The notes under the pieces: model-generated
Seen by the model: only the letters and a program-made list of their open reading frames with translations
Databases searched by the model: none
Told to the model about the DNA's origin: nothing
Source of the DNA: Blasia pusilla
Taxonomy: Eukaryota > Marchantiophyta > Marchantiopsida > Blasiales
DNA length: 64,000 nt
Assembly: GCA_050084515.1 (NCBI GenBank)
Contig: CM114272.1
Span: 31,558,001 to 31,622,000 of the forward strand
Direction of reading: 5' to 3'
Shown: one piece after another, positions 32,691-42,616 of the stretch
Position numbering within the stretch: the first letter of the stretch is position 1
Layout: each line of letters opens with the position of its first letter
Program-made: the position numbers and the translations under genes

Positions 32691-33138
32691 GTTTACCGTA
32701 GGTTGGACACTTCCCACCATACGGCAAAACTGCACTCACGGTTTGCACAGTTCATTGGACCAGAGAAATCGACGCGAGATCCAAAAGGGAAAGCGAGGTT
32801 AGGTGCCTTTTGAACCCGTCACAGTCCCCAACGGGTTGCCATAGCAAATCCATGCGATGTCTCGTGTCTCAATGTTAGCAAATCCCGACTCCAATCACAC
32901 AGGTCAGACAAGCAGGGGGTACCAACCCAAGGGACTCCAACAGGTTGCAAGTTGCACTTGGACTCTTATAGAAGCTGGTACTCCATGGCTTTGCAATCAA
33001 CGTGTCTGAGTCCCAAATTTTGCAACCCGCCAGACTCTGACAGGTTGCAACAGGATTGAATCCATTGCGTCACACAATCTCACCTACCAAATAACATCTT
33101 GTCAGTCGAGTCCTGTCAGGAGAATAACGATCACTATT

Positions 33139-33150
33139 CACTATAAATTA
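33139..33150 (+). promoter_or_regulatory. Possible TATA box of MULE transposase gene
   Basis: CACTATAAATTAAAT about 65 bp upstream of the ATG at 33206. Confidence 0.4.
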
Positions 33151-33415
33151 AATATTCTCATTCTCATTCTTTTTCTCATTCTCCACCTAGTGGAATCATC
33201 TGGGAATGGATAATTATGTGAAACTCACTTGTGGCAGTCATCTAGCGGCCCTTCCTCAATCAGAAATAGTTCCACCGCAAGCTCGTGAATCTTTCATACC
33301 AGTGGATGAAAATTTCCTCTCAGTTTGATTTCTTCTCCAAATTGGAACAATCTTTGTTTCCAAGGATGTTAGGATGGACGGTATGGAGGACATTGTAGGT
33401 GAGAGAGTCTAGCCA

Positions 33416-34282
33416 GTGATAGCAGACCGTAAAGTATGGAATCTCCTACCTCTAAAAAATGGTCAATATAGAGTTTATGGCTTGCCTCTGAATTCCTCTA
33501 TTTCCCAAGTAGACGGTCTGGAATTTCCTAGTGCACCGAGCTCAACGTTTGCCACTCCAACCTCAGTAGATCCGGCATCGACTCCAACTTCACACGTTCG
33601 TAACAATGTTGTACTTCCTGAAGACATTCCGGATGTCGTCAACCTCAGTGGAATTTCCGGACACCAACCGGGTCCTGTGTCTGCCTACACGTTCCTCTTG
33701 CGAGTATCAGGCAATAGTTTGTTGTCATCTCTGCCCTTTAAAATGTTCAAGCACATTCTTGTCGACGAGTTGCCACCCACGTACAATAGTAATTGCATTT
33801 TTGAGTTGCCTCCACTTGCTGGTCCTGCTCAAAAGAAAGATAGAGGACGCTTGAAGGGTATGGACAGAAAGTCTGAGTGTCATCGATGGTGCAGGCTTCA
33901 ACAGACTAGTGCTTCAATTCCAGATGGTCCTTGGATTGTTTCTTGCCGCCAATGCGTTGGAGCCCTGGAGTATAGAAGTCCAACATGCCCGTATCTAGAG
34001 CGCAATGGGCGAGTCAATACGTCGCAATTCCCCCCTAAGAATGCAAAAACTCCATATAAGGTCGGTGCGACCATATCACCGGGAGGCCATCGATGTCCTC
34101 ATTGTCAGGCATCCCCTTTCTGTGTTGGAGCGTATCCTGCGTACATATTTTTCATTATACATGACTTTAGTTCTACGTCTGAGTACACAAGGCTGGAAAT
34201 TCATGTTGGCTCCCACATTCATCTTGTTACCAGTGCAATTAAGAGACCTATCAAGGAGGATGTAGCAAAGAAAGAGGCATAG
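33416..34282 (+). pseudogene. MULE transposase, N-terminal zinc-binding region
   Basis: Residues include ECHRWCRLQQTSA, WIVSCRQCVGALEYRSPTCP, GGHRCPHCQASPFCVG and, at the end, RLEIHVGSHIHLV. The Cys pairs and closing H-x-H suggest a zinc-binding DNA-binding fold of FLYWCH/WRKY-GCM1 type, common at the start of MULE transposases. Exact family uncertain. The frame ends at 34282. Confidence 0.5.
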
Positions 34283-34431
34283 GTATATAGAAGCTCTACG
34301 GGATCAAAGCTGAGAGTGATCAAGTTAACAACATCACAAATTTGGGAACAACTACTTGGAATCCCTGGGCAGAGCGAGATCACAGCTCTTGAGGAGAAAC
34401 AACTCTGGGAAACCCTGAATGCTTCCGGAAT

Positions 34432-35301
34432 TTGCTGCGTCAAATACGGGTATTGGATGGAAAGACGGCCGAAATGGATGCCATTTCCAGAATCAAGGCC
34501 AACTCCAGATTTCCATTTATTCAGAGATGGCAGTTCATGGGCCAGGGAGGCAAAGGATCCAGGGCTTATGTCTTCAAAATATCAACGACAGGGCCGTCGA
34601 GTGGCCTCGATCTTATAGATCGAATGAGGGAAGGGGAAGATCTTTACGGCAGTTGGGTAAGCTTTGATATTTGCTACAGAGTGCTGAATGGATGGTTGAT
34701 CATGGGTGCTACCGTTTATGACCATGTGGAGAAGGGACTCAAAACTATATTTTTCTGTGAGGTAAAAGTAGAAGACGTTGGCAGTTTTAAGATGTGTTGG
34801 TTACTCTTATTGGAGGTGGTGAAGATAAACAAAAGGCCACCTCCGGAAATTTATGGGTTCATGGCGGACAATGCACAACCTGGATGGATTACTATCAGGG
34901 AAGTGTTTTGTAGACACGTTCAACCAGAGAGGGAAAGGTTGGATGCTTTCCATTGGCAACAATTTGTGACCCGGTACACCAAATCTTGCATCAAGGAGAA
35001 TAAGAGGACAGAGCATGTCACTCTACTCCAACGCTGCAAGGATAGCAAAACCTTGAAAGAGGCCATGGAGTGCCAAGAAGAACTACACGGATGGTGGAGG
35101 AAGCATGCGATTGAGGGGAATTACAAAGAGTTTTGCTCTTGGCTCAGTTGGTGGACTATACGAATGAGAAAATGTGGAAACTTCATGCGGCAGGTGACTT
35201 CAGTATTTCGTCCTGTTGCAGCTCAAGTTGAGAAGTGTGGGCACTATAGGGATTTCAAACCGAAGAAGCCAAGCAACCCGTCGGATGCGATGGTTGCCTG
35301 A
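34432..35301 (+). pseudogene. MULE transposase, catalytic domain
   Basis: WVSFDICYRVLNGWLIMG carries the likely first catalytic Asp, and YGFMADNAQPGWITIREVF then ERLDAFHWQQF the likely second Asp and its following His. This matches the MULE DDE spacing. A Trp-rich helical part follows (ELHGWWRKHA, FCSWLSWWTIRMRKCG). The third acidic residue could not be fixed. The frame runs into palindrome DNA near 35270. Confidence 0.65.
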
Positions 35302-36110
35302 ATGTGCAACCAGTCGGAAACCGACGGGTTGCATCAAGAATATTTGTGTTACCCGTCGGAGCGTGACATCATGCACGAGGAATGTTTGTGCAACCCGTCG
35401 GAACCCGATTGGTTGCATGAGTGTGCAACATGTCGAATCTTAATGGGTTGCAAGTTGAATTGCATGTATACAAGGCCTGCAAATAGTTTGACCCGGATGG
35501 GTTGCAAGCCGCAAGGCTGCGAGTTAACTCGGTCTGGAACCCGTTAGATTCCGACAACTTCTATCTACAATGTGTCAGATTTTGACTAGTTGCGTCTGTA
35601 TGCGACTCCTCGCATTTAGACACGTTGCGGCTATCTCCAAGTTGCATCCAAACATGTTGCATCAGTTCAAGTTAATTGGAACCTGTCTAATTCCAATAGT
35701 TGCTAAGCTTCGTGTGTGGACACTTTTTGCAAGCCAACAGAATCCGACAGGTTGCACAAGGATTTTTGTAACCAGACCGGCCTGCTTCTCACAATCTGTC
35801 CGATTCCGACGGGTTGCAGTAGCAGGTTCTTGGGTGCTAGGTTGGAGTGGAGTAAAATGTTACAGGGACATTCCAGGGATGACTCCAACTTGCAACCCGT
35901 TTCAAGTCGGAGGCTGGAAAATTCAAGTGAGACTCGTTGGATTCCGATGACTTGCACTTGGATCTTCCAGGCCGGGATGACCAAAGTTACTTGCAATCCG
36001 TCTGAATCTGACGGATGTTGTAATACGTCAAAAACCGACGGATCGCACAGTCATTCATGGGATGCCTCGGACTTGCAACCCGTCTGGTTCTGATAGGTAG
36101 CCTTTTTCTT
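35270..36110. repeat. Palindrome-rich intron-like region in transposase gene
   Basis: Many degenerate palindromes and half-sites (for example 35274, 35307, 35391, 35730, 36046) interrupt the transposase coding region, as in the introns of the neighbouring gene. Confidence 0.7.
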
Positions 36111-36230
36111 TGCTCATAGAGCTATTTTCGTTCCCTTCTCACATTGTCGTCGTTGTAGGGATTCAACATTCATGAAAATGCCCTCTGCCCCAATACAAGT
36201 GGAGCATAAAGTGTTCATTCCTTCTGGAGG

Positions 36231-36860
36231 TTGTCACAAGCATGCCAAAGAATTTCACTTGTGGAGGCATGCCAACAAGACCAGGCAAGAGCAATGCTAC
36301 AATTTGCAACATCCCATATCTTCCTCACAAAAGGCATAACAAAAGGAAGGGGGTCTTTGATTTACGAGCTATATATCAGGGTGGCTGTGAGATCTGGTGA
36401 TGAGAAACTCTATGCGGAAGCCTTCTATCGGTGCGTAGCAAGAACTCCCCTTGAGCAAGACATCCACATTGGTAACATTCGTGGGTGTGTTTCAAGATAT
36501 CCCATACAGATGGTGGTAGAGCAGTCGAAGCGAGGCTTGTGGAGACCAGATAAGTATCTTGACTTCAGGCAAGTGAAGAGGCAGCATCGAGGAACGAACC
36601 CGGTGATTGATTTGGATAAAGAAATTATGCCGCCTAGGTATTGGGAGACCCCGGATTGCTCCCAAATCCGTGATGCATTAACTTCTCCAAAATCAGTGAA
36701 TGTTTTATTTCAAAAACCATCCATTACTGGAAGTTCGCAACATCCGGTCGCTCGGGTGGTTCAACAATATGGCATTCCGATCATTGAGGTGGATTGCAAC
36801 CTCAAAAGGTGGCATATATCTCGGAGCAACCTTGGACGTGGACCCACTTGCAGGGCTTGA
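36231..36860 (+). pseudogene. Unassigned ORF within MULE transposase gene
   Basis: A 209-residue frame between the catalytic and SWIM parts. It contains DLDKEIMPPRYWETPDCSQI. No family recognised, and other frames in the stretch look equally plausible in places, so frameshifts are likely. Confidence 0.35.
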
Positions 36861-36926
36861 TCTGATGGCATTAGGAGCGCATGCAGCACTTTCCTAAATA
36901 AGAACTGTACAAGGACTGGACGACCA

Positions 36927-37658
36927 TTGCCTAGATTTTGGGGACTCAAAACCTTTGATCGTTTCACGAGGATCGGGGATCAATTGAAGTACTTCTTCTG
37001 CCCAAATGAATCTTGTGCTTTCCGAAAGTCTTATCCCATTGCCATTGGAGCTCTAGGGAATACCCCCACAATTTGGCCCATTGCTGCAGGTACGAATTGC
37101 ACTCAAGACGAAGTGGACAATCTTACAAGTGTCGGTTTCAGACTTGTAGACGGAGGAAGTTTGGAGCATGTTCGCATTATAGAGACCTTCGCATTTGGTA
37201 TTCAACCCAAGATTGATGTTAACATGTACCCAAAGAAGGTAGATGATCTCAATCCACTATTTTTGTTTGAGTCTAGAAATGGGGTGAAGAGAAACAAAAT
37301 GTGTAGGCCAACGCTGGAGAGAGCAAAGCGAATCGCATTAGCTCGGGAGGCAAATATGGAAATCATCACCACAAAAGATGTCTAGAGTGGCAATGGAATA
37401 GGAAGGATGTATTGGATCAGGAACAACATTGTAAATTTAAGTGTCATAGGGATGTATGTGGTGCACATCTATTGCTTTCCCACATGTTCATGTGATGACT
37501 TTGTCCAAAGAGAGACGAGTGGGAAAAGGTATTTCCCTTGTAAGCACATGTACTATGTGTTGCTTGTAGTTTTAAGACAGTCAGAGGTAGGAGTAGGAAT
37601 CCACCAACCAATTCTGTCCCTCAAAGAAGTGCGAAGTATTTTAAACAAACCACTTTGA
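36927..37658 (+). pseudogene. MULE transposase C-terminus with SWIM zinc finger
   Basis: One frame broken only by a TAG at about 37383. The SWIM signature CxC...CxH is seen in FPTCSCDDF and YFPCKHMYYVLL (about 37475-37565). Upstream, FFCPNESCAFRKSY may add a further Cys pair. The frame ends at a TGA at 37656-37658. Confidence 0.7.
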
Positions 37659-37836
37659 GGATGCAAAATGAGGTCTTAGATTTTACTTTCATTTTTCCAG
37701 AACCTTCACTTTGAGCTTGAACTCTATTCAGCCCAAGGCAAATGATGGATTTTTTCCAGACCTTGGATGGAAAAAGTGATTTTTCCCACATTTATGATTC
37801 CAATGATTTTTCAAATTTTAAAATTTTGTGCAAATT

Positions 37837-37863
37837 GCAACCCGTCGGATTCTGACGGGTTGC
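37837..37863. repeat. 27-bp palindrome downstream of transposase
   Basis: A near-perfect copy with centre ATT, lying in the 3' flank about 180 bp from the right end of the MULE. Confidence 0.85.
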
Positions 37864-38004
37864 CAAAATGTGGAAGAGGAAAAAAATTTTTTTGGGAGTG
37901 CCTAAGTACTGAGAAAAAAAGTGCAAAAAGAATCACACAAAAAGTTTCCTCTCTTCAAATCATAGGAAACTCTCTTAAAAAAAAGTATCTTTTTGGGTTG
38001 AAGG

Positions 38005-38046
38005 TAGTTTCCTCTCTCCTCTCTTCCTCTCCTTTTACCGCTCCTC
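38005..38046. repeat. Right terminal inverted repeat of MULE copy 2
   Basis: CTCTCCTCTCTTCCTCTCC followed by the tip TTTTACCGCTCCTC. Reverse-complement match to the left end in the GA tracts and in a G.GG...GGTA tip pattern. Confidence 0.6.
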
Positions 38047-38055
38047 GCAGAAGCA
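38047..38055. repeat. Target-site duplication of MULE copy 2, right
   Basis: GCAGAAGCA, identical to 24930-24938. Confidence 0.9.
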
Positions 38056-38380
38056 TTAGTCAAAATGAAGGAAGAAAGGTTGAAAAATAAGGAGCACTTC
38101 GACAAAACTCATCGGCTTTGAAAGAAGCCTATAAGAGAAGGAGAGTGGGTCTTGGTGCACGACAACAGCCTCGACAACCAACATAGTATAATTAAGAGGT
38201 TTGCACGTCATTGGTTTGGTCCATATGTTGTAGTCTTTGCTTTTGATAATACCACTTATAAACTACGTGAACTAGATGGCACAATTCTCAAGCTGCTCAT
38301 TACTGGAAAAAGGGTCAAGATTTTCCATAGACGTGAGGGATTTCTTGATTTCGATTCAATGTGTCTAGAGACACAATAAA
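38056..38380 (+). pseudogene. gypsy integrase C-terminus (right of MULE)
   Basis: Reads LVKMKEERLKNKEHFDKTHR, a stop at about 38119, then EGEWVLVHDNSLDNQH, FARHWFGPYVV, YKLRELDGT and GKRVKIFHRREG. This is the usual integrase C-terminal segment of this gypsy type and directly continues the frame ending at 24929. Confidence 0.85.
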
Positions 38381-39215
38381 AATAGGTGTAAGTAAAATTG
38401 CAAAAAGTCTTGATATTTTGGGCACATACCGGAGGATGTGTAGGTTTGGAGGGGATGAATGTCGTATAGTAAAATTACATGGTGTGTAAACTCCTCTCTT
38501 ATTAAGTGTTAGAGAGAGTTTTATTAGTATCAAGTAAATTAGCTTAGGAAAATAAAATTCTCATGTTTAAACCTCTTTAAGGTGCCTCTTTTATACGGGC
38601 CCAACTTTAGGAAAACAGATAATAAATAAAATATGGGATTATAAAGTAAAGTAATGGGGTTGGTACTTTTGCCTTAATGAAAAACCAAAAATAGTCTTGG
38701 TTGGTAGCTAGGGTAGTTTGGGTAGTTTGGAAGACATGAAGTGAGTAAAAGAGGATATTTTGGAAGAGATAAGAGGTAATCTATTTGTGTCAAAATGTGA
38801 TTAGCTAAGCCTTGAGGGGAAGCCATGTGGCACAAGATAAGATTAGTCCTATTTCGTACTCTTGTAGATCCCTTGTGAGTATATAAAGAGGAGGGACCTT
38901 CAAGGGTTCATCACCTTCTACTTCACATCTTGAGTCTCTCGTGTCACTCTTAAGTGTATGGCTTTGGGATTTCTCGCTCTTCCAATGAGATTGGATTACC
39001 CCTCTTAGGAGAGTAACTTGACCTTCGTCTATTCTTCAAGAGGTTTCTAGAATGTGATATTTGTGGAGATGAGAGACTTGTCACCTTAGATAAGTTTAGT
39101 CATACTAGAAATAGATGCTGGTTTGGCTTGTTATTTTCCCAATGAGAGTGGATTACCCTTCTTGGGAGACCAACTCCGCCAAATCCCATTCTAGAGGAGA
39201 GTAGAGGATGTTTGT
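38381..39215 (+). repeat. Probable gypsy 3' LTR region
   Basis: A purine-rich tract (GGTTTGGAGGGGA, to about 38455) then TGAATGTC could be the polypurine tract and LTR start. GTATATAAAGAGG at about 38879-38890 looks like an LTR promoter, followed by a repeated phrase (ATGAGATTGGATTACCC / ATGAGAGTGGATTACCC). No 5' LTR is present for comparison, so the edges are uncertain. Confidence 0.45.
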
Positions 39216-39614
39216 ATGGATAGGAGTGGAGCACGAGTTGTGCCGAATTTTACTTTCGTTAACCCACACCACGTCAAGATTCTCTTTGTAGATAGGCACT
39301 GGTTCACTTGCTATCTAGTTTATCACTTTGGAGACGCGTTCATGAACCAAGTCATGCAATCTCCAACTCCGAGGATTCTTCCTATAGTCACGTACGAAAG
39401 GACATGGGATTGCACTTTGTATATCCTTATAAAATTATCCATGGACGTCAATAAGCCTGCTCGAGTAGGGTTTAACACTAGTTGTGCTATTTTCCTTGTG
39501 TACAAATTTAAAGTAGTTTACATGGACTTCATAGTTAGGAATTTCAAGGTTTCATGTTATGAAGAAGTGATCGCCTCGGCACTACCATTCGTGATTCATA
39601 TCGTGAGAGCATAG
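39216..39614 (+). CDS. Uncharacterised ORF, 132 residues
   Basis: An open frame from ATG 39216 to TAG 39612. Sequence (MDRSGARVVPNFTFVNPHHV start) unrecognised, with no motif or clear membrane segment. It lies just beyond the presumed gypsy LTR in relic-rich DNA, so it is as likely a chance frame or an element remnant as a gene. Confidence 0.2.
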   Translation: MDRSGARVVPNFTFVNPHHVKILFVDRHWFTCYLVYHFGDAFMNQVMQSPTPRILPIVTYERTWDCTLYILIKLSMDVNKPARVGFNTSCAIFLVYKFKVVYMDFIVRNFKVSCYEEVIASALPFVIHIVRA

Positions 39615-39699
39615 AGGATTTACATAATAATTCTGTATTGAAAAAGGAAAAATTCTTATAGAGTTCGACCTGCATCAACCACGTCTGCTACAGCTAGAA

Positions 39700-39966
39700 G
39701 GTCCGCTCTTACTCGAAGAAAGGCTCTCGATATGACAACGGGTGCGGCCTCTATTAGCCCGGATCTAGGTGGTGGGCTCCAAGGCGGGCTCGGGTGCTGG
39801 CCAGGCATGTCCAAGGACTTGTCCGTCCTATGGACGAATTCATCTATTTCCGTGCAACCTTGGCCATAGCCCATGCAATAGCCCGCCCGTCCGAGCAACC
39901 ATGTGTAATCCTCGGACTTGTCCATCAAATCTGCACTCCGCCCGCATCCCACAAATTCCACGCTGA
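39700..39966. repeat. GC-rich MITE-like remnant
   Basis: GGCATGTCCAAGGACTTGTCC, TATTTCCGTGCAACCTTGG and GC-rich GCGGGCTCGGG pieces, as in the other family copies. Confidence 0.45.
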
Positions 39967-40029
39967 GACGTGGCCTAGTTTGAATGGTGGAGGCAAAATT
40001 CTAACCTTCCTTGAGAGAGTTTTGGAAAC

Positions 40030-40979
40030 CCTAAATCCTAAACTATTTTGCATCTCTTCCTCTTCATCACAAGGTCTATAAATCTTGATACTTTTTCACA
40101 ACATGTACTTGTGTGTTACGACACCAATGGAAAAAGAAAATCTCCAAATGGACGAAATAGGGAAGTAAAAACCAAAAATCCTAAACATGGTTTCCGAATT
40201 GTAAATTGAGCATGGAGTACGATATGGAAAATCCACACCATCCAAAAGTCAAAGGTCCTTCTCAACTCCATAGTGCTTATGTTTCAATCTCCATCCAATG
40301 GTGGGAAGTCAAGATGCTAGAGTGCAAACATCAAATTTGAACTAATACTTGGAACATTACTCATCTTTTGCCTTTCCTCATCTTTCATCTCCATTTTGTT
40401 GGCCCTCCTCTTCATCATCATTTCTATAAATCATGAAACTTTGTCACAACATGACCTTATGTGTTACTCTACAAATAGAAAAAAAAAACTCCCAATCGAT
40501 GCTCAGAGAGGGATTTAAAAATCAAAAACCACTAACAAGGTTTTCCAATTTTAAATTGAGCATGGAAGAGAATATGGAAAATCTACACCATCCAAAAGTA
40601 AAAAGGTCTTCTAATCTCTTTATTCCTAATGTTTCAGCTCCATCCAAGAGTGGGAAGTCAAGATGCTAGAGTGCAAATATCAAAATTCAACCAAGAGTTG
40701 GAACATGACTATTTTTTGCCTTTCTTCCTCTTTCATCTTCATTTTGTTGACCCTCTTCTTCATCACCAAGTCTATAGATCCTAAAAATTTCTCACAACTT
40801 GTACTTATTTGTTATTATATGAATGGAAAAATAAAATCTCCAAATAGATGCCGAGAGAGGGAATTAAAAACCAAAAATCCTAAACGTGGTTTCCCATTTT
40901 TAAATTGAGTATTGAGTAGGATATGGAAAATCCAAACTGTACAAAAGTAAAAGGGCCTATCAACTCCATGGTCCTTATT
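40030..40979. repeat. Tandem repeat, unit about 350 bp, about 2.7 copies
   Basis: TCTATAAATC (40075, 40423; TCTATAGATC 40770) starts each unit. Later phrases CACCATCCAAAAGT (about 40228, 40588) and GTGGGAAGTCAAGATGCTAG (about 40301, 40650) recur at about 350 bp. Confidence 0.8.
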
Positions 40980-41029
40980 TTTTTCTATGTGTTCCTTGGG
41001 TTGGGGTGCCCAAGGAACACATAGAAAAA
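40980..41029. repeat. Perfect 21-bp inverted repeat with 8-nt loop
   Basis: Arms 40980-41000 and 41009-41029 are exact reverse complements (left arm begins TTTTTCTATGTGTTCC). The right-arm phrase GAAGGAACACATAGAAAAAA recurs at about 41064-41083. Confidence 0.9.
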
Positions 41030-41139
41030 ATCAGGGAAACTTTATCCAAAGGGGCACCCCAACCGAAGGAACACATAGAAAAAATGGTGTTGAAACTAAG
41101 GGTAAGAAATTATATCCCATCAACAATAAAAAACACAGT

Positions 41140-41388
41140 AACATTGGAGCATAAGATCAGTTCAACATATCAGTCGCTATTAATGACTTAATATTACTAG
41201 GCGAGTGAAACAAGTATGACTTGTTTTGACTAAAGGGGTATTGATAAATACTTTAGTCATATTCAGATGACTAGGTGAGTTGTACTAACCAAAAATACAT
41301 GACTAAATCATTTAAGTCATAATTTGAGTCATTCTTTCGGTGAGTCATTTAAAGTCTAGTCATAAAAACTACCCATTTCTTTCTAGTG
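41140..41388. repeat. CACTA-type end with TGACT repeats
   Basis: ATGACT/AGTCAT copies precede TTTCTTTCTAGTG ending at 41388. The reverse complement is CACTAGAAAGAAA, a good CACTA terminus. Confidence 0.6.
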
Positions 41389-41439
41389 ATACGAATTGCT
41401 CGAGCAAGGGAGGAATGATCTTGTGGTGCAGATCCGCAT

Positions 41440-41518
41440 TGACATGTTTGTTCTTAGGATAGACATAAGTCCGCGGACACGGATTATGTCCACGAGCAAC
41501 CTTGCTTGTTTGTAATAT
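41440..41518. repeat. MITE-like remnant of the GGTTGCAC family
   Basis: GACATAAGTCCGCGGACACG, GATTATGTCCACGAGCAACC: a terminal module matching 16330-16390 and 49570-49625. Confidence 0.5.
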
Positions 41519-41529
41519 CAAAGTCTAAG

Positions 41530-41875
41530 TTGCATATGTGGTTGCAAAAATACGGACAAGTCCGTCCTTAAGACGGAAATAGATGGACAAGTTTGGATAT
41601 GTTCCCGCACATGCATAGATTGCAATAGGTGGCGCCCACACTTATAGTTCGTGGTGGAAGGCAAAATGGGGACAGACAAGGCAATAAGGGAGGAGGGAGT
41701 CGTGGTGGGGGAAGGAAGAAATAGGAAAGTGCAAAATATTGAGTTGAGTGGGGGGATGAGAAGGAAGGGGGAGATGGGGCCCATATGGACAGGTCCTTCT
41801 ATAGGACGGACGTAAGTCCATTGACATGGACATGTCTAGATCTACGGACACGGACTCTATCGACATGCAACCTTT
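41530..41875. mobile_element. MITE-like element, about 345 bp
   Basis: Starts GGTTGCAAAAATACGGACAA and ends CGGACTCTATCGACATGC then AACC. The interior (GTGGCGCCCACACTTA, GGAGGAGGGAGT) matches 49325-49630 throughout. The ends are inverted relative to each other. Confidence 0.65.
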
Positions 41876-42616
41876 CTAATTTTTTGACACAATGAGTTGG
41901 TGATGTTGAGATTCTTTTTCTAGGGTTGAATATTATGTGTAAATTTTGGAGTCCTAACTAAATTTTCAAATACATCAAGGAAATAAAATACACCATCATG
42001 ATCGAACCTCCTTGACTATTACTACTTCATTTAATAAGAACTAGTTCTTGGATTACGTGGTCATTAACAATCTTCTAAATAAATTTTGTCTCCTTATATG
42101 TATTTGTTGGAATTGTTCAATATTGGGGAATTTTTTTGGGAAGTTCATTATCGCAATATTTACTAAAGAACAGAAATTCAAGGACTTGATGTATTATGTT
42201 ATGAGAACAACAATATTAGCAATGTTAATACATTTTTTTGGATGGTCATATGCTTCATATTCCCACATTGACCATACTTTAGTATTCATAGTATTCTTGC
42301 ACAAAGATCAAGATAGAGTTCCCACTCTTCAATGTTCCCACAGTGACACACTTGCACATGTTTCCATGCTAGGCTTGCTAGCCATATCATCAAAATTGGA
42401 ATAAGGTATGCATTAGTTAAAATTTGGAATTTCCTTAATTTTTTCTTTAGATTCTCTCTAAGCATTAGACCCCTAGTAATCATTTTTTTTCCTTTTAGTT
42501 TATATTATATTCAATTAATCATGTATGAGTTTCCTATCATATTTCTTTTATCTATCATATATTAATATTTGTAATTAGAGTTCAACTTAATCATCAGGAC
42601 TAAATTGAGCTAGCTA
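41876..42616. other. Spacer, nothing recognised
   Basis: Open frame 42048-42404 is Phe/Ile/Leu-rich with no motif I know. I do not regard it as a gene. Confidence 0.3.

Larger units (their letters stand above)
33206..37658 (+). pseudogene. MULE transposase gene (copy 2)
   Basis: An N-terminal frame from ATG 33206 (MDNYVKLTCGSHLAALPQSE) is collinear with 33416-34282 but interrupted by TGA (about 33330) and TAG (33409-33411). A Cys/His-rich region follows (33880-34230), then after a frameshift near 34430 the catalytic domain (34432-35270). A palindrome-filled intron-like stretch (35270-36110), an unassigned ORF (36231-36860) and a C-terminal region with a SWIM zinc finger (36927-37658) complete it. 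SWIM plus a D1/D2 layout fits Mutator-like transposases. In a working element it would bind the ends and catalyse cut-and-paste transposition. Confidence 0.75.
24939..38046. mobile_element. 13.1-kb MULE with transposase and ParB-methyltransferase-like gene (copy 2)
   Basis: Flanked by a perfect 9-bp duplication, the size typical of Mutator-like elements. The tips are weakly inverted: left GGGGGTTGGTATTCTGG, right (reverse complement) GAGGAGCGGTAAAAGG, followed on both sides by GGAGAG and GGAAGAGAGGA tracts. Two divergent genes start either side of 31.8-33.2 kb: the transposase to the right, the ParB-methyltransferase-like gene to the left. Introns, intergenic DNA and flanks are full of a 27-bp palindrome. 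It resembles MuDR only in pairing a transposase with a second gene. MuDR's genes converge, whereas these diverge. Both genes carry stops, so this copy is a relic. Confidence 0.85.

Noticed and set aside
32088-32748. Two long overlapping minus ORFs (over 210 residues) across the 67-bp array
   Set aside because: The repeat unit lacks stops in these frames, so the peptides are periodic translations of the tandem array. They overlap in two frames and match nothing.
42048-42404. Hydrophobic ORF of 118 residues as a membrane protein gene
   Set aside because: AT-rich DNA easily gives Phe/Ile/Leu-rich frames. No family motif, no promoter and relics on both sides.
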